The notes: generated by a model not told the origin, from the sequence alone. Counted from the first letter of the stretch, positions 43,676 through 52,250 are shown. The stretch: 64,000 nt of DNA from an uncultured Corynebacterium sp. (GCF_946998835.1 NZ_CAMQAZ010000002.1:1-64000); one strand, 5' to 3'. Program-made: numbers and translations.

Positions 43676-44836
43676 ATGGTTTGGGTTGTGCGTACGCTCA
43701 GCCTGCTTTCCGTCAATCCTCACAACCCGACCGCCATCCTGCACGACCTCCGCGCGGCGCTGGACGGCGAGGTCTCGCTGCTTCCCGTTCCGCTTCACGA
43801 CGGCACGCGCGCCTCAATCTTGCGGAACTCGCAACGCGCAGGTGAGCCGATTGATGAATCCATCGCACTTGTTGTCGGCACCTCTGGTTCCACCGGCACA
43901 CCGAAGGGTGCGCAGCTGACAGTGGATAACTTGGTCTCCTCTGCAACCGCTACACATCAGTGGCTCGGCGGTGAAGGACAGTGGCTACTGGCGATGCCGG
44001 CCTACCATATCGCTGGCCTGCAGGTTCTCATCCGTTCGCTGCTCGCGGGCACGGCCCCGGTCTGCGTGGATGTGACAGACGGTTTTGATGTAGCCGCATT
44101 CGCCGACGGCGCCGAGGCCCTCACAGGTGCCGGTGCCAGCGACCGCGCCTACACTTCGCTAGCTCCTATGCAGCTGGCCAAGGCCATGGAAGAACCCTTT
44201 GGTGCGGCCGCCTTGCGCCGTTTTGACGCCGTCCTCGTCGGCGGCGCGGCCTTGAACCCACAGGTCGCAGCACGCGCCAAAGAGCTCGGCATTAACGTCG
44301 TGACCACTTATGGTTCCTCCGAGACTGCCGGCGGCTGCGTCTATGACGGGCAGCCCATCGAGGGTGCACAGGTCGCCATCGAAAATGGGCGCGTTTGGCT
44401 GGGCGGACCGATGATTGCACACGGTTATCGCAACGCGCCCGGTCACGAGGCTTTCCATAAACCAGGTTGGTTCGCCACCTCCGATGCGGGCGAGATCCGC
44501 GATGGCCGACTCGTCATCACGGGACGATTGGACACCATCATCGACTCCGGCGGGCTGAAACTGCACCCCGAAGTCCTCGAGCGTGAACTGCTTGCCATCG
44601 ACGGCGTTACGGGCGCATGCGTGGTCGGCGTTCCGCACCCACGGCTCGGTCACGCCATTGTCGCAGCGTATGAAGGCACCGCTGAGCTCGGCGATATCAT
44701 GGACGGGCTCGGCGATGCCGAAGATGCCGGGCGAATCAATCACTGGATGATTCCCAAGGACCTACGACGCGTGGAGGCTCTGCCGCTGATTGGGCCGGGC
44801 AAGGTTGACCGGAAGAAGGTCGCGGCGCTCTTTTAG
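43676..44836 (+). CDS. menE: o-Succinylbenzoate-CoA ligase
   Basis: Adenylate-forming enzyme activating o-succinylbenzoate. The 386-residue protein has the P-loop-like motif VVGTSGSTGTPKGAQLT (about residue 65), TTYGSSETAGGCVYDG, the hinge Asp in FATSDAGEIRDGRLVITGRLDTIIDSGG, and the C-terminal catalytic Lys in GPGKVDRKKV. It is shorter than typical acyl-CoA synthetases, as is usual for actinobacterial MenE. Followed on the same strand by menA. Confidence 0.94.
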   Translation: MVWVVRTLSLLSVNPHNPTAILHDLRAALDGEVSLLPVPLHDGTRASILRNSQRAGEPIDESIALVVGTSGSTGTPKGAQLTVDNLVSSATATHQWLGGEGQWLLAMPAYHIAGLQVLIRSLLAGTAPVCVDVTDGFDVAAFADGAEALTGAGASDRAYTSLAPMQLAKAMEEPFGAAALRRFDAVLVGGAALNPQVAARAKELGINVVTTYGSSETAGGCVYDGQPIEGAQVAIENGRVWLGGPMIAHGYRNAPGHEAFHKPGWFATSDAGEIRDGRLVITGRLDTIIDSGGLKLHPEVLERELLAIDGVTGACVVGVPHPRLGHAIVAAYEGTAELGDIMDGLGDAEDAGRINHWMIPKDLRRVEALPLIGPGKVDRKKVAALF

Positions 44837-44892
44837 CTCACTCGGACCCGCATTAGTTCAAGGCATTTGGTGTCACGTCCTATTATTAATTC

Positions 44893-45789
44893 ATGTCTGA
44901 AGCACCAAAGAGTCCTGCAACGGCGTCGTTAAGCGATTGGCTAGAAGGCGCGCGCCCCCATACCTGGGCGAATGCGTTTGCGCCGGTCATCGTCGGTGTC
45001 GGAGCGGCATCGACGCACGCGCCGATTATCTGGGGACGTGCGGTGCTCGCGCTGGTTGTCGCGTGGGCGCTGATTGTGGGCGTGAACTTCGCCAACGATT
45101 ACTCCGATGGCATCCGCGGTACTGACGATGACCGCTCGGGCCCGCTACGCCTGACTGGTTCTGGGCTCGTGGAGCCGAAGGTCGTGAAGTACGCGGCGTT
45201 CGGTTCCTTTGGTGTCGCAGGTCTTGCCGGTGTGGCGCTGTCACTGATGAGCGCGTGGTGGCTGATTCTGGTCGGCGCGCTGTGCATCGCGGCTGCGTGG
45301 TTCTATACCGGCGGCAAGAATCCCTACGGTTATCGAGGGCTTGGCGAGGTATCGGTTTTCGTCTTCTTCGGTCTCGTCGCGGTGCTCGGCACGGAGTTCA
45401 CGCAGACCGGCTCGCTGTCCTGGGTGGGCCTGGCATGCGCAATTGGTATCGGTTCGGTGTCTTCTGCCGTGAACCTGGCAAACAACCTGCGCGACATCCC
45501 CACCGACGCCGCCACCGGCAAGATCACCCTGGCGGTTCGCCTGGGCGACTTCCGCACCCGCATCGTCTGGCAGATCCTCTCCATCATGCCCGCCCTGGCC
45601 AGCATCTTTATCGCTTTCTGGCATCCGTGGGCGTTGGTGGGTCTGCTCATCGTGCCGCTGTGGGTGAAGGCCTCCGAGCCAATCCGCATGCATAGGAAGG
45701 GCAAGGCGCTCATCCCGGTCCTGGGCCTTACCGGCAAGATGATGCTCGTCTGGTCCGTCATCACGGCGCTGGCACTCGCTCTCAGCTAA
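44893..45789 (+). CDS. menA: 1,4-dihydroxy-2-naphthoate polyprenyltransferase
   Basis: UbiA-family integral membrane prenyltransferase joining DHNA and the polyprenyl chain. The 298-residue protein has about eight to nine membrane helices and the two Asp-rich motifs NFANDYSDGIRGTDDD (about residue 68) and NNLRDIPTDAATGK (about 200). TATTAT lies 6-7 bases before the ATG, which suggests a leaderless transcript besides read-through from menE. Length is normal. Confidence 0.96.
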   Translation: MSEAPKSPATASLSDWLEGARPHTWANAFAPVIVGVGAASTHAPIIWGRAVLALVVAWALIVGVNFANDYSDGIRGTDDDRSGPLRLTGSGLVEPKVVKYAAFGSFGVAGLAGVALSLMSAWWLILVGALCIAAAWFYTGGKNPYGYRGLGEVSVFVFFGLVAVLGTEFTQTGSLSWVGLACAIGIGSVSSAVNLANNLRDIPTDAATGKITLAVRLGDFRTRIVWQILSIMPALASIFIAFWHPWALVGLLIVPLWVKASEPIRMHRKGKALIPVLGLTGKMMLVWSVITALALALS

Positions 45790-45798
45790 GGGGTGCCG

Positions 45799-46980
45799 AT
45801 GGACTTCCGTACACTGACTCACAAGGCGCTTGACGACGTCCAGGAGGCCGCAACCCGAGTTGGCGACACAGCAGCCAAGGCCCCGGCCTTCGTCCGCAGC
45901 ACTGCTCTGCGTTTGACCAGCTCGGGGCGTCGGCGACTGGCGCTGGAGCACGGCGCGCTGCATTCGCAGACTCGTACACCGGGTCTGACTGATCTCACAG
46001 CCACCGGTGTGGTGCACATCAAAACCGCACCAGTCACCGCCGAGGTTGCGGCCAAAGATGATGAGCGGAAGGCCAGCGACAAGCCGGATGCTGTCACCAC
46101 CGATATTCCGGTGCACTGGTATGAAGTTGAGCCTGAGAGTCCCCCTAGTGCTCCCGCCAACGACCCCGTGACCATCGTCTTTATCCACGGCTTCACCCTG
46201 GCTGGCGAGTCCTGGTACCGGCAGTTCAACGCACTGCGGAAGTCCCACCCGGAAGCGCGTCTGTTGACCATGGACCTGCGCGGCCACGGCCAGACCGGCG
46301 CGGTTCCGGCTTCACTCTGCACGGTCGAAGGTGCTGCGACCGATGCGTTGGCCGTGATTGCGGAACGTGCCGCGACCGGAAAACTCATCGTGGTTGGGCA
46401 TTCGCTGGGTGGCTTGATTGCACTGCACATGGTGCGGGCTGCCGAGGAAAGCATTCGCCGTCGGATAGCGGGCGTGGTGTTGATTTCCACGTCCATCGAC
46501 AAACTGGCCGCCCAGGGTGTGCCGCAGATTCTCGCCTCCCCGGTCGCGGATGCGGCGCGCAATGCGATTGAGTCCTCACCGAAGGAGATTCGTAAGTTCC
46601 GCGAGGCAATCGCGGCATTGATGGCGCCGTCGTTGGCGGTGGCGGTGTTCGCCCGGCGCACGGATTACGAGATCATCGAATTCCACGCAGCCATGATTAA
46701 TGAGACTCCGCTGGAAACTTTCGTAGGCTATCTGGATGACCTGCAGGATCACGACGAGTTCGCGGCCGGACCTTACTTGGAGGGCTTACCGGGAGCGGTA
46801 CTGGTGGGCACGAAGGACGATGTCACTCCCCGCGAACAAGCAGACCTGATTATGGAAAAGTGGCCGAACGCCGAACTGGTGGAAGTCGACGGTGCCGGCC
46901 ACATGCTGCCGCTGGAAGCGCCGGACGCGGTGAACCGGGCAATCGAGCGGGTGCTGGAGAAGGCGCAGGAAAGCAGCTAG
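45799..46980 (+). CDS. Alpha/beta hydrolase
   Basis: About 393 residues: a ~125-residue N-terminal part without clear homology, then an alpha/beta-hydrolase domain with the oxyanion region TIVFIHGFTLAGESWYRQF, nucleophile elbow VGHSLGGLIALH (Ser about 200), acid VGTKDDVTP and His in DGAGHMLPLE. The ATG at 45799 is chosen with AAGGGG upstream. It follows menA by nine bases, so it is co-transcribed; it could supply a MenH-like activity missing from the set, but the size and N-terminal extension fit lysophospholipase-type hydrolases equally. Confidence 0.85.
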   Translation: MDFRTLTHKALDDVQEAATRVGDTAAKAPAFVRSTALRLTSSGRRRLALEHGALHSQTRTPGLTDLTATGVVHIKTAPVTAEVAAKDDERKASDKPDAVTTDIPVHWYEVEPESPPSAPANDPVTIVFIHGFTLAGESWYRQFNALRKSHPEARLLTMDLRGHGQTGAVPASLCTVEGAATDALAVIAERAATGKLIVVGHSLGGLIALHMVRAAEESIRRRIAGVVLISTSIDKLAAQGVPQILASPVADAARNAIESSPKEIRKFREAIAALMAPSLAVAVFARRTDYEIIEFHAAMINETPLETFVGYLDDLQDHDEFAAGPYLEGLPGAVLVGTKDDVTPREQADLIMEKWPNAELVEVDGAGHMLPLEAPDAVNRAIERVLEKAQESS

Positions 46981-46997
46981 AGCCTAGTGCTGGTGCG

Positions 46998-47405
46998 CTA
47001 GTTTTCCTCGCGGTCCTTAATCTGCTGCGCAATGTATTCCTTGTGCGCGCGGCGGTTCTCCGACCACACGGCAACCGATTCATTGGCCTGGACGCGCAGC
47101 TTCGGGAACACAAACACCGACAGTGGCATCGCAATAATCAGCGCAAACACAGCCGTAATTGCGGCCGGAATCTGCACGTTAACGAGGTAGATAATTACGA
47201 GCAGAATGAAGAACAGGACCAGGAACAGCAGCAGACGAGCAAGGCCGTACCAGAACAGCCCCTTCATAGCATTGCCTCGACCAGCATTTTTGGCCGCCGG
47301 AGCTGCCGGAGCCGCTGGTGCCGAGGCCGGAGCTGAGGTCGGAGTCGAAGCCGACTCCACTTCAGCCTCAGAAGCCAACTTGTCCTGCTCTGCTGGATTG
47401 GTCAT
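46998..47405 (-). CDS. DUF4229 membrane protein
   Basis: About 135 residues. An Ala/Pro/Ser-rich N-terminal third is followed by two close membrane helices (about 56-100, LARLLLFLVLFFILLVIIYLV and ITAVFALIIAMPLSVFVF) and a charged C-terminal tail, the DUF4229 pattern. Actinobacterial DUF4229 genes are commonly next to menA, as here; function unknown. ATG at 47405 (MTNPAEQ) lies behind GAGGTGAGGG. Convergent with the hydrolase gene. Confidence 0.8.
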   Translation of the reverse strand: MTNPAEQDKLASEAEVESASTPTSAPASAPAAPAAPAAKNAGRGNAMKGLFWYGLARLLLFLVLFFILLVIIYLVNVQIPAAITAVFALIIAMPLSVFVFPKLRVQANESVAVWSENRRAHKEYIAQQIKDREEN

Positions 47406-47581
47406 TAAACCCTCACCTCTACGTGTTACGCCTGTGCTGTGCCCGACGTTGTTCGTGTCCAACGTTCCTTTGTACCCTAACGAACGCTGTATGCCGTACC
47501 GCCTGCGTTGCGATACCCCTCGTGGGCACTACGGGACTCGTTGCGTATTCTAGTCGGTAAATCCAGGAGGTTAGCTATTAC

Positions 47582-47848
47582 ATGGGTCGGCTCATTCTGC
47601 TGCTGTTCATCATCCTTGTCGTAGTCATGCTGTGGAAGGCATTTGGCCCCGGCAGTCGCGGCAACGGCATGCGGCGTATTTCTGCTCCGCAACCGGAGCC
47701 CCGTCCGCTCGCTCCTGACGATGATCCGGAGTTCCTCTGGAAGCTCAAGAAGGCCGAATTCGATCGCCGCAAGCGTGAGCAGGAGCTACAGGAGCGGCGC
47801 GAACGCGAGCAGCGCGACAACCCCGACAACCCCGGCGAAACCGACTAA
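47582..47848 (+). CDS. Small single-pass membrane protein with charged C-terminal helix
   Basis: An 88-residue protein: one N-terminal membrane helix (residues 4-20, LILLLFIILVVVMLWKA) followed by a Pro-rich stretch and a long charged helix rich in Arg, Glu and Lys (about 52-80) that could form a coiled coil. A good ribosome site (CAGGAGG) and a TATTCT -10 candidate precede the ATG. Its stop overlaps the 3' end of rmlA by four bases on the opposite strand. Family not recognised. Confidence 0.72.
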   Translation: MGRLILLLFIILVVVMLWKAFGPGSRGNGMRRISAPQPEPRPLAPDDDPEFLWKLKKAEFDRRKREQELQERREREQRDNPDNPGETD

Positions 47849-48720
47849 ACGTCCTTGCCGCGCAGCAACAACTGCTGCAGATACTCGCCGTAGCCGCTGG
47901 CGCTGAGGGCGTCGGCACGCGCGCTGAGCGCTGCATCGTCAATGAATCCCATACGCCACGCCACCTCTTCCGGCGAGCCAATCTTTAGCCCCTGGCGCTG
48001 CTCAATCGTGCGCACGAAATCACCCGCGGCCATCAGGTTGTCCACCGTGCCCGTGTCCAGCCAGGCCGTTCCGCGCGGCAGCACCTCTACCTGCAATTTT
48101 CCGCGCTCCAAGTAGGCACGGTTCACATCCGTGATTTCCAATTCACCGCGTGACGACGGCCGCAGCGAGCGAGCTATCTCGACAACCTCGGCGTCATAAA
48201 AGTACAAACCCGGCACCGCGAAGTGGCTGCGCGGTTTCTTCGGCTTCTCCTGAATCGCCACGGCCTTGCCGTCTTGGTCGAAGTCCACGACTCCGTAGGC
48301 GGTCGGATCTGCGACCCAGTAGGCGAAGATTGCTCCGCCATCGACGTCATGGAAGCGACGCAGCTGCGTGCCCAGGCCGGCGCCGTAGAAGATGTTGTCA
48401 CCGAGGATGAGCGCAACGGAGTCATCGCCGATGTGATCCGCGCCGATGATGAACGCTTCTGCGAGACCACGGGGCTCATCTTGGGTGGCAAAGGTGAGGT
48501 TGAGGCCCCACTGCGAGCCGTCGCCAAGCAAGCGCTCGAACTGCGGGGCATCATGTGGCGTGGTGATGACGAGGATGTCCCTGATTCCCGCGAGCATCAG
48601 CGTGCTCAGCGGGTAATAAATCATCGGCTTGTCATAGACCGGCACCAGCTGCTTGCTTATTCCCAAGGTGATTGGAAACAGCCGAGAGCCCGTGCCACCT
48701 GCGAGGATGATGCCCTTCAT
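47845..48720 (-). CDS. rmlA: Glucose-1-phosphate thymidylyltransferase
   Basis: First enzyme of dTDP-rhamnose synthesis. The 291-residue protein has the nucleotide motif ILAGGTGSRLFPITLGISKQ (residues 4-23), PLSTLMLAGIRDILVIT, and the sugar-site segments LGDNIFYG and EKPKKP. ATG at 48720 (MKGIILAGG) is the family start; the frame runs 54 bases upstream into the gap. Last gene of the rmlB-rmlC-rmlA series on the minus strand. dTDP-rhamnose feeds the arabinogalactan linker. Confidence 0.96.
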   Translation of the reverse strand: MKGIILAGGTGSRLFPITLGISKQLVPVYDKPMIYYPLSTLMLAGIRDILVITTPHDAPQFERLLGDGSQWGLNLTFATQDEPRGLAEAFIIGADHIGDDSVALILGDNIFYGAGLGTQLRRFHDVDGGAIFAYWVADPTAYGVVDFDQDGKAVAIQEKPKKPRSHFAVPGLYFYDAEVVEIARSLRPSSRGELEITDVNRAYLERGKLQVEVLPRGTAWLDTGTVDNLMAAGDFVRTIEQRQGLKIGSPEEVAWRMGFIDDAALSARADALSASGYGEYLQQLLLRGKDV

Positions 48721-48740
48721 AGTGCTCGCGCCTTTCTGCC

Positions 48741-49430
48741 TTACTTCCCGGCCGCTTCGTTGGCAATCGCCCACTCGTCGCGAGCCATGTTTTCGAGGTC
48801 CTTGCAGTCAAACTCACTGGGGAGCTTATTGCCCTCGGCCTCGAACTGCTCGATCGTCGGGGCCTTCTGATCGCGCTCGGAGAGAATCATGTCCGCTTCG
48901 GTGAGACCACCCTTGGCCAGCAACGCAGCCAAGTCGATTCCCAGCGTCGGGTCCTGGATGCTAACAGCGCGTTCTGCCTCCGGGTTGTAACCGGTGGAAG
49001 TGAGGTAGGTGAGCACGGAGTCGTCGGCAAGCGAGACGAAACCATGACCGATGCCGTTGGGCAGATAGACCACTCGGCGCGTCGTGCTGTCGAGCTCGAA
49101 GACCTCAACCTTGCCGAATGTGTCGGAGCCGCGACGCAGGTCAACCGCAATGTCGAGGATGTGGCCTACGGGGCACGTAACCAGCTTCGCCTGGCCGGGG
49201 TGACCATCTGGCGCGGTGCTGACATCAGCGAAGTGGAGACCGCGGACAACGCCCGCCGCGGAGACACTCATGTTGGCCTGCTCTGGGAAGAACGGGTAGC
49301 CCGTGGCCTCGGCAAATGCGTCGAGGCGATACCACTCGTGGAAACTACCTCGGCTGTCGCCGTGGATGACCGGCTCGAAGGTGAAAACGCCATCGATAGA
49401 AGTGGGCTGGAATGTGCTCTTAGGGCTCAT
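48741..49430 (-). CDS. rmlC: dTDP-4-dehydrorhamnose 3,5-epimerase
   Basis: Cupin epimerase acting on dTDP-4-keto-6-deoxyglucose. The 229-residue protein has the RmlC landmarks GDSRGSFHEWYR, MSVSAAGVVRGLHFAD with the catalytic His, LDIAVDLRRGS, YLPNGIGHGFVSLADDS and a C-terminal extension of ~40 residues. In C. glutamicum the epimerase is fused to the reductase RmlD; here no RmlD domain follows, so rmlD must be elsewhere or lost. ATG at 49430 (MSPKSTFQ). 20 bases before rmlA. Confidence 0.94.
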   Translation of the reverse strand: MSPKSTFQPTSIDGVFTFEPVIHGDSRGSFHEWYRLDAFAEATGYPFFPEQANMSVSAAGVVRGLHFADVSTAPDGHPGQAKLVTCPVGHILDIAVDLRRGSDTFGKVEVFELDSTTRRVVYLPNGIGHGFVSLADDSVLTYLTSTGYNPEAERAVSIQDPTLGIDLAALLAKGGLTEADMILSERDQKAPTIEQFEAEGNKLPSEFDCKDLENMARDEWAIANEAAGK

Positions 49431-49478
49431 GGGTAACAAGTGTAGACGCGAGGAACGGGTTCGGGCTGGTGGTAGGTT

Positions 49479-49503
49479 GGGTGTGGGCTGGGTGTGGGCT
49501 GGG
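49479..49503 (+). other. Five-run G-quadruplex candidate upstream of rmlC
   Basis: Two copies of GGGTGTGGGCT and a final GGG give five GGG runs separated by 1-3 bases on the plus strand. It lies about 50 bases upstream of the rmlC start codon, on the non-coding side of the promoter region. Confidence 0.6.
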
Positions 49504-49514
49504 TAGTCGCCAAG

Positions 49515-49690
49515 ACGAAATTAGCGTTTAACGGCATTCATGCGGGGGTTGTTGCCCTAGGGTCTCGATTTGTGTGTCCTTTTAAGTGAATCCACACTTC
49601 TTGACCTGGGAGTTTCTAATCTGAAGCCCACACAAATCGAGACCTTAGGGAAAATGGCCCGAATTTGAGGCTTATTTGTTAATCCTGAAT
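49515..49690. repeat. Hairpin repeat unit 1 between rmlB and rmlC
   Basis: Begins with ACGAAA and the 16-base word CGTTTAACGGCATTCA (49525-49540), then a hairpin with 22-base arms (49555-49576 and 49629-49650, one mismatch; core GGTCTCGATTTGTGTG). Its loop carries a 29-base segment (49602-49630) that occurs in reverse complement in unit 2. A tail with AAAATGGCCCGAA (49651-49663) resembles the element at 10.5 kb. Part of a 591-base gap without any credible gene. Confidence 0.88.
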
Positions 49691-49850
49691 ACGAAAACAA
49701 CGTTTAACGGCATTCACAAGGGGTGTTTTGACGCAGACTCGCATGTTTGGTGGGCTTCAGATTAGAAACTCCCAGGTCAGATTCACCCAAAAGCCCGAAA
49801 ATGCCACCAAACATGCGAGTCTGGGTATTTTGGGCCTGTTTTGAGCCCTT
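49691..49850. repeat. Hairpin repeat unit 2 between rmlB and rmlC
   Basis: Opens with the same ACGAAA and CGTTTAACGGCATTCA (49701-49716) in the same orientation as unit 1. The hairpin arms are perfect 20-mers, CAGACTCGCATGTTTGGTGG (49734-49753) and its complement (49804-49823), different in sequence from unit 1. The loop contains the shared 29-base segment (49751-49779) inverted relative to unit 1, then AAAAGCCCGAAAATG. Confidence 0.88.
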
Positions 49851-49903
49851 TACCTGGTGCGCATGGGAACTATATTGCAGGCGTGGCTGAAGTGACGCAT
49901 GGG

Positions 49904-50019
49904 GCGCACCAAGCAACCGGGGTGCACCAGGTAACCGGGGTGCACCAGGTAACCGGGGTGCTGGCTAGGCAGAGCCCAACCAACCCAACCAACCCAACCA
50001 CCCCAACCAACCCAATCAG
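49904..50019. repeat. Tandem repeats upstream of the rmlB stop
   Basis: Three 18-base units (one imperfect, two exact GTGCACCAGGTAACCGGG at 49922-49939 and 49940-49957), then about five copies of CCCAACCAA (49975-50019) reaching the rmlB stop codon. The first block can pair with TTACCTGGTGCGC at 49850. Confidence 0.8.
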
Positions 50020-50021
50020 AA

Positions 50022-51014
50022 CTACAACTCCTGCTCGCGCTCAGCGTAGCCAGCCTCAGCGGCATCGTAGGCCACGGCCCACCAGGACTCGTTGGCGCGA
50101 TACCAGTCGATGGTCTCGGCGAGGCCTGCGGAAAAGTTGTGGTAGCGCGGCTGCCAACCGAGGGTTCGGATGGATGCAGGATCAATCGCATAACGACGGT
50201 CATGCCCCGGGCGGTCAGTGACATGAACGAAGTCCGACCGCGCATGACCAAAGCCCTCCAGGATGTCACCGACCACATCGAGGTTGGAACGCTCGCCATC
50301 GGCACCAATCAGGTAGGTCTCCCCCACCACTCCTGCATCCAGGATTGCCCAGACCGCATCATTGTGGTCATCGACGTGAATCCAGTCCCGAACATTCTCG
50401 CCGGTGCCGTACACGCGAGGGCTGCGCCCACGCAGCAAGCCACAGATCTGCCGAGGAATCAGCTTCTCCGGATGCTGCCGCGGCCCGTAGTTGTTCGAGC
50501 AGTTACTAATCGTCGCAGCCAACCCGAAGCTACGCACCCAGGCCCGGACAAAATGATCCGCTGAAGCCTTGGAGGCCGAGTAGGGGCTGGAGGGTTTGTA
50601 CGCGGTGGCCGTCGTAAAGCGTGCTGGGTCGTCGAGAGCGAGATCGCCAAAAACTTCGTCTGTAGAGATGTGGTGGAGGCGAACATCGTGGGTGGCGCAG
50701 GCCTTCGCCAGATTCACGGTGCCCAGCACATTGGTGGTGACGAAGGGATCGGCATCCACCAGCGAGTTGTCGTTGTGGCTCTCTGCGGCGAAGTGGACGA
50801 CGGCATCGAAGCGGGGAACGAGGCGATTGATCAGCTCTGCGTCACGAACATCGCCGCGAATAATCTCGCAGTCCGCGCCGTCCAAGCTCGCGGGGTTGGC
50901 GGCATAGGTGAAAGCGTCCAGCACCGTGACATTCGCATCCGGCCGTGTAGCCAGTGTACGGAGAACGAAGTTGGAACCAATAAAGCCGGCACCACCGGTG
51001 ACGAGAACGCGCAT
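50022..51014 (-). CDS. rmlB: dTDP-glucose 4,6-dehydratase
   Basis: Second enzyme of dTDP-rhamnose synthesis, an extended short-chain dehydrogenase. The 330-residue protein shows the NAD motif VTGGAGFIGSNFV, HFAAESHNDNS, the catalytic ISTDEVFGDL and YSASKASADH (YxxxK), and NYGPRQHPEKLIP. Length is normal. Separated from rmlC by 591 bases of repeats, so co-transcription with rmlC-rmlA is doubtful. A GCTTTACGACG copy (plus-strand CGTCGTAAAGC) lies inside at 50610. Confidence 0.96.
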   Translation of the reverse strand: MRVLVTGGAGFIGSNFVLRTLATRPDANVTVLDAFTYAANPASLDGADCEIIRGDVRDAELINRLVPRFDAVVHFAAESHNDNSLVDADPFVTTNVLGTVNLAKACATHDVRLHHISTDEVFGDLALDDPARFTTATAYKPSSPYSASKASADHFVRAWVRSFGLAATISNCSNNYGPRQHPEKLIPRQICGLLRGRSPRVYGTGENVRDWIHVDDHNDAVWAILDAGVVGETYLIGADGERSNLDVVGDILEGFGHARSDFVHVTDRPGHDRRYAIDPASIRTLGWQPRYHNFSAGLAETIDWYRANESWWAVAYDAAEAGYAEREQEL

Positions 51015-51067
51015 GGAAGCGATTCTAGTTCACCCGGCGATGCCGGCTTCGTTCGTGTGTAATCGGC

Positions 51068-52078
51068 TTAGTTCAGGCCAGCGTAGGAGTGCAGGCCCGA
51101 AACCACCATATTGATGAAGAAGAGGTTGAACACCATGGTCGCAAAACCGAAGATGTTAATCCACGCAGCCTTGGTATTACGCCAACCCGAGGTCGCACGA
51201 GCGTGCAGGTACAGGGCGTAGATAATCCAGGTAATCAGAGCCGTGGTCTCCTTCGGATCCCAGCCCCAGAAGCGACCCCATGCGGACTCCGCCCAAATAG
51301 CACCCAGCACAATACCCAGACCGAACAGCGGGAAGGACCAAATAGCGGTGCGGTAAGCAATCGCATCCAGCTTCTGTGCATCCGGCAGTGGCGAGACCAG
51401 CTTGCCCAGGAAACCCTTTTCGCTGCCCTTGCGGTTGTACATCCTCAGCATGTAGAGAATGGATGCCACACCGGAAATCAGCGCAATACTGCAGCCGATA
51501 GAGATGATGGACACATGAATCGGAAACCAAATCGACTGCAGGGCCGGCACCACCGGAGCGGCCTCAGTGTAGAGCTTCCTACCGCCGTAGAACATCAGCG
51601 CCAGAATCGGTGCCAGCATCCACGGCCAGAACACGCGCATGGTCTCGCGGTGCAGGACACCGGCACCAACGACCATCGCAAACAGAATGGAGACCGAAAT
51701 GTACTCGTAGAGGTTGCCCCACGGGAAACGCTGCACGGCCAGGCCACGCAGTAGCACCGATGCAAAGTGCACGGCTACACCGACGTAAATCAGCATTTCC
51801 GTCACAACGCCGAGCTTGTCCGTCAGCGCCTGATTCTTAGCCACGCTTGCCGACGCCTTCGTCTCCGACTCCACCGAGTTAGCGACACTAGCGGTGGGAG
51901 CTCCATCACCAGCACCGGCGGCTACCAGCTCGCGCTCCGCAACCTGGCTCTTAGCTTCAGCGGCCGCGATACGACGGCTGTAGTAGGCAATGGAAACAAC
52001 AAAGGCCACAAGATAAAAGGCGAAGGCCGTGAAGTACGACCAGTCCGAAAACTGCGCCAGTGTCTTATTGACGAGCAT
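51068..52078 (-). CDS. ccsB: Cytochrome c biogenesis protein CcsB (CcsA/ResC family)
   Basis: System II cytochrome c synthase component that brings heme across the membrane with ResB. The 336-residue protein has about eight membrane helices and the tryptophan-rich heme-handling motif WGRFWGWDPKETTALITW (about residue 270), with conserved His in surrounding loops. An Ala/Ser-rich hydrophilic segment (about 40-85) separates the first helix from the rest. Downstream of resB with a 172-base spacer. Confidence 0.94.
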   Translation of the reverse strand: MLVNKTLAQFSDWSYFTAFAFYLVAFVVSIAYYSRRIAAAEAKSQVAERELVAAGAGDGAPTASVANSVESETKASASVAKNQALTDKLGVVTEMLIYVGVAVHFASVLLRGLAVQRFPWGNLYEYISVSILFAMVVGAGVLHRETMRVFWPWMLAPILALMFYGGRKLYTEAAPVVPALQSIWFPIHVSIISIGCSIALISGVASILYMLRMYNRKGSEKGFLGKLVSPLPDAQKLDAIAYRTAIWSFPLFGLGIVLGAIWAESAWGRFWGWDPKETTALITWIIYALYLHARATSGWRNTKAAWINIFGFATMVFNLFFINMVVSGLHSYAGLN

Positions 52079-52189
52079 GTACTTGACTCCAAAGTGTGGA
52101 ATTAGCGGAATACTTCTTCAAACCCTAGTACTAAAGCGGGGCTAAGCAAAAGGGGGGCCAGACACGAGGGACGCAAAAAGTTGCGCGGA

Positions 52190-52204
52190 GGCGAAATTTT
52201 CGCC
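52190..52204. repeat. Short palindrome between resB and ccsB
   Basis: GGCGAAATTTTCGCC, self-complementary around one base, within a longer GC-rich inverted region (CGGAGG to CCCCCTCG). It could be a weak attenuator or an operator in the 172-base spacer; no U-run is adjacent. Confidence 0.4.
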
Positions 52205-52250
52205 CCCTCGCGTTCACCCCTGCAGTGTGTGGATCGGCCTTAGCAGCTAG

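Noticed and set aside
49515..49850. Retron, integron attC or IS605-type end
   Set aside because: No reverse transcriptase, integrase or transposase gene is present in the window, so none of these names can be supported.
49841..50221. Short protein with HQVTGV repeats
   Set aside because: The repeats are a translation of the 18-base DNA tandem repeat, and the frame runs antisense into rmlB.
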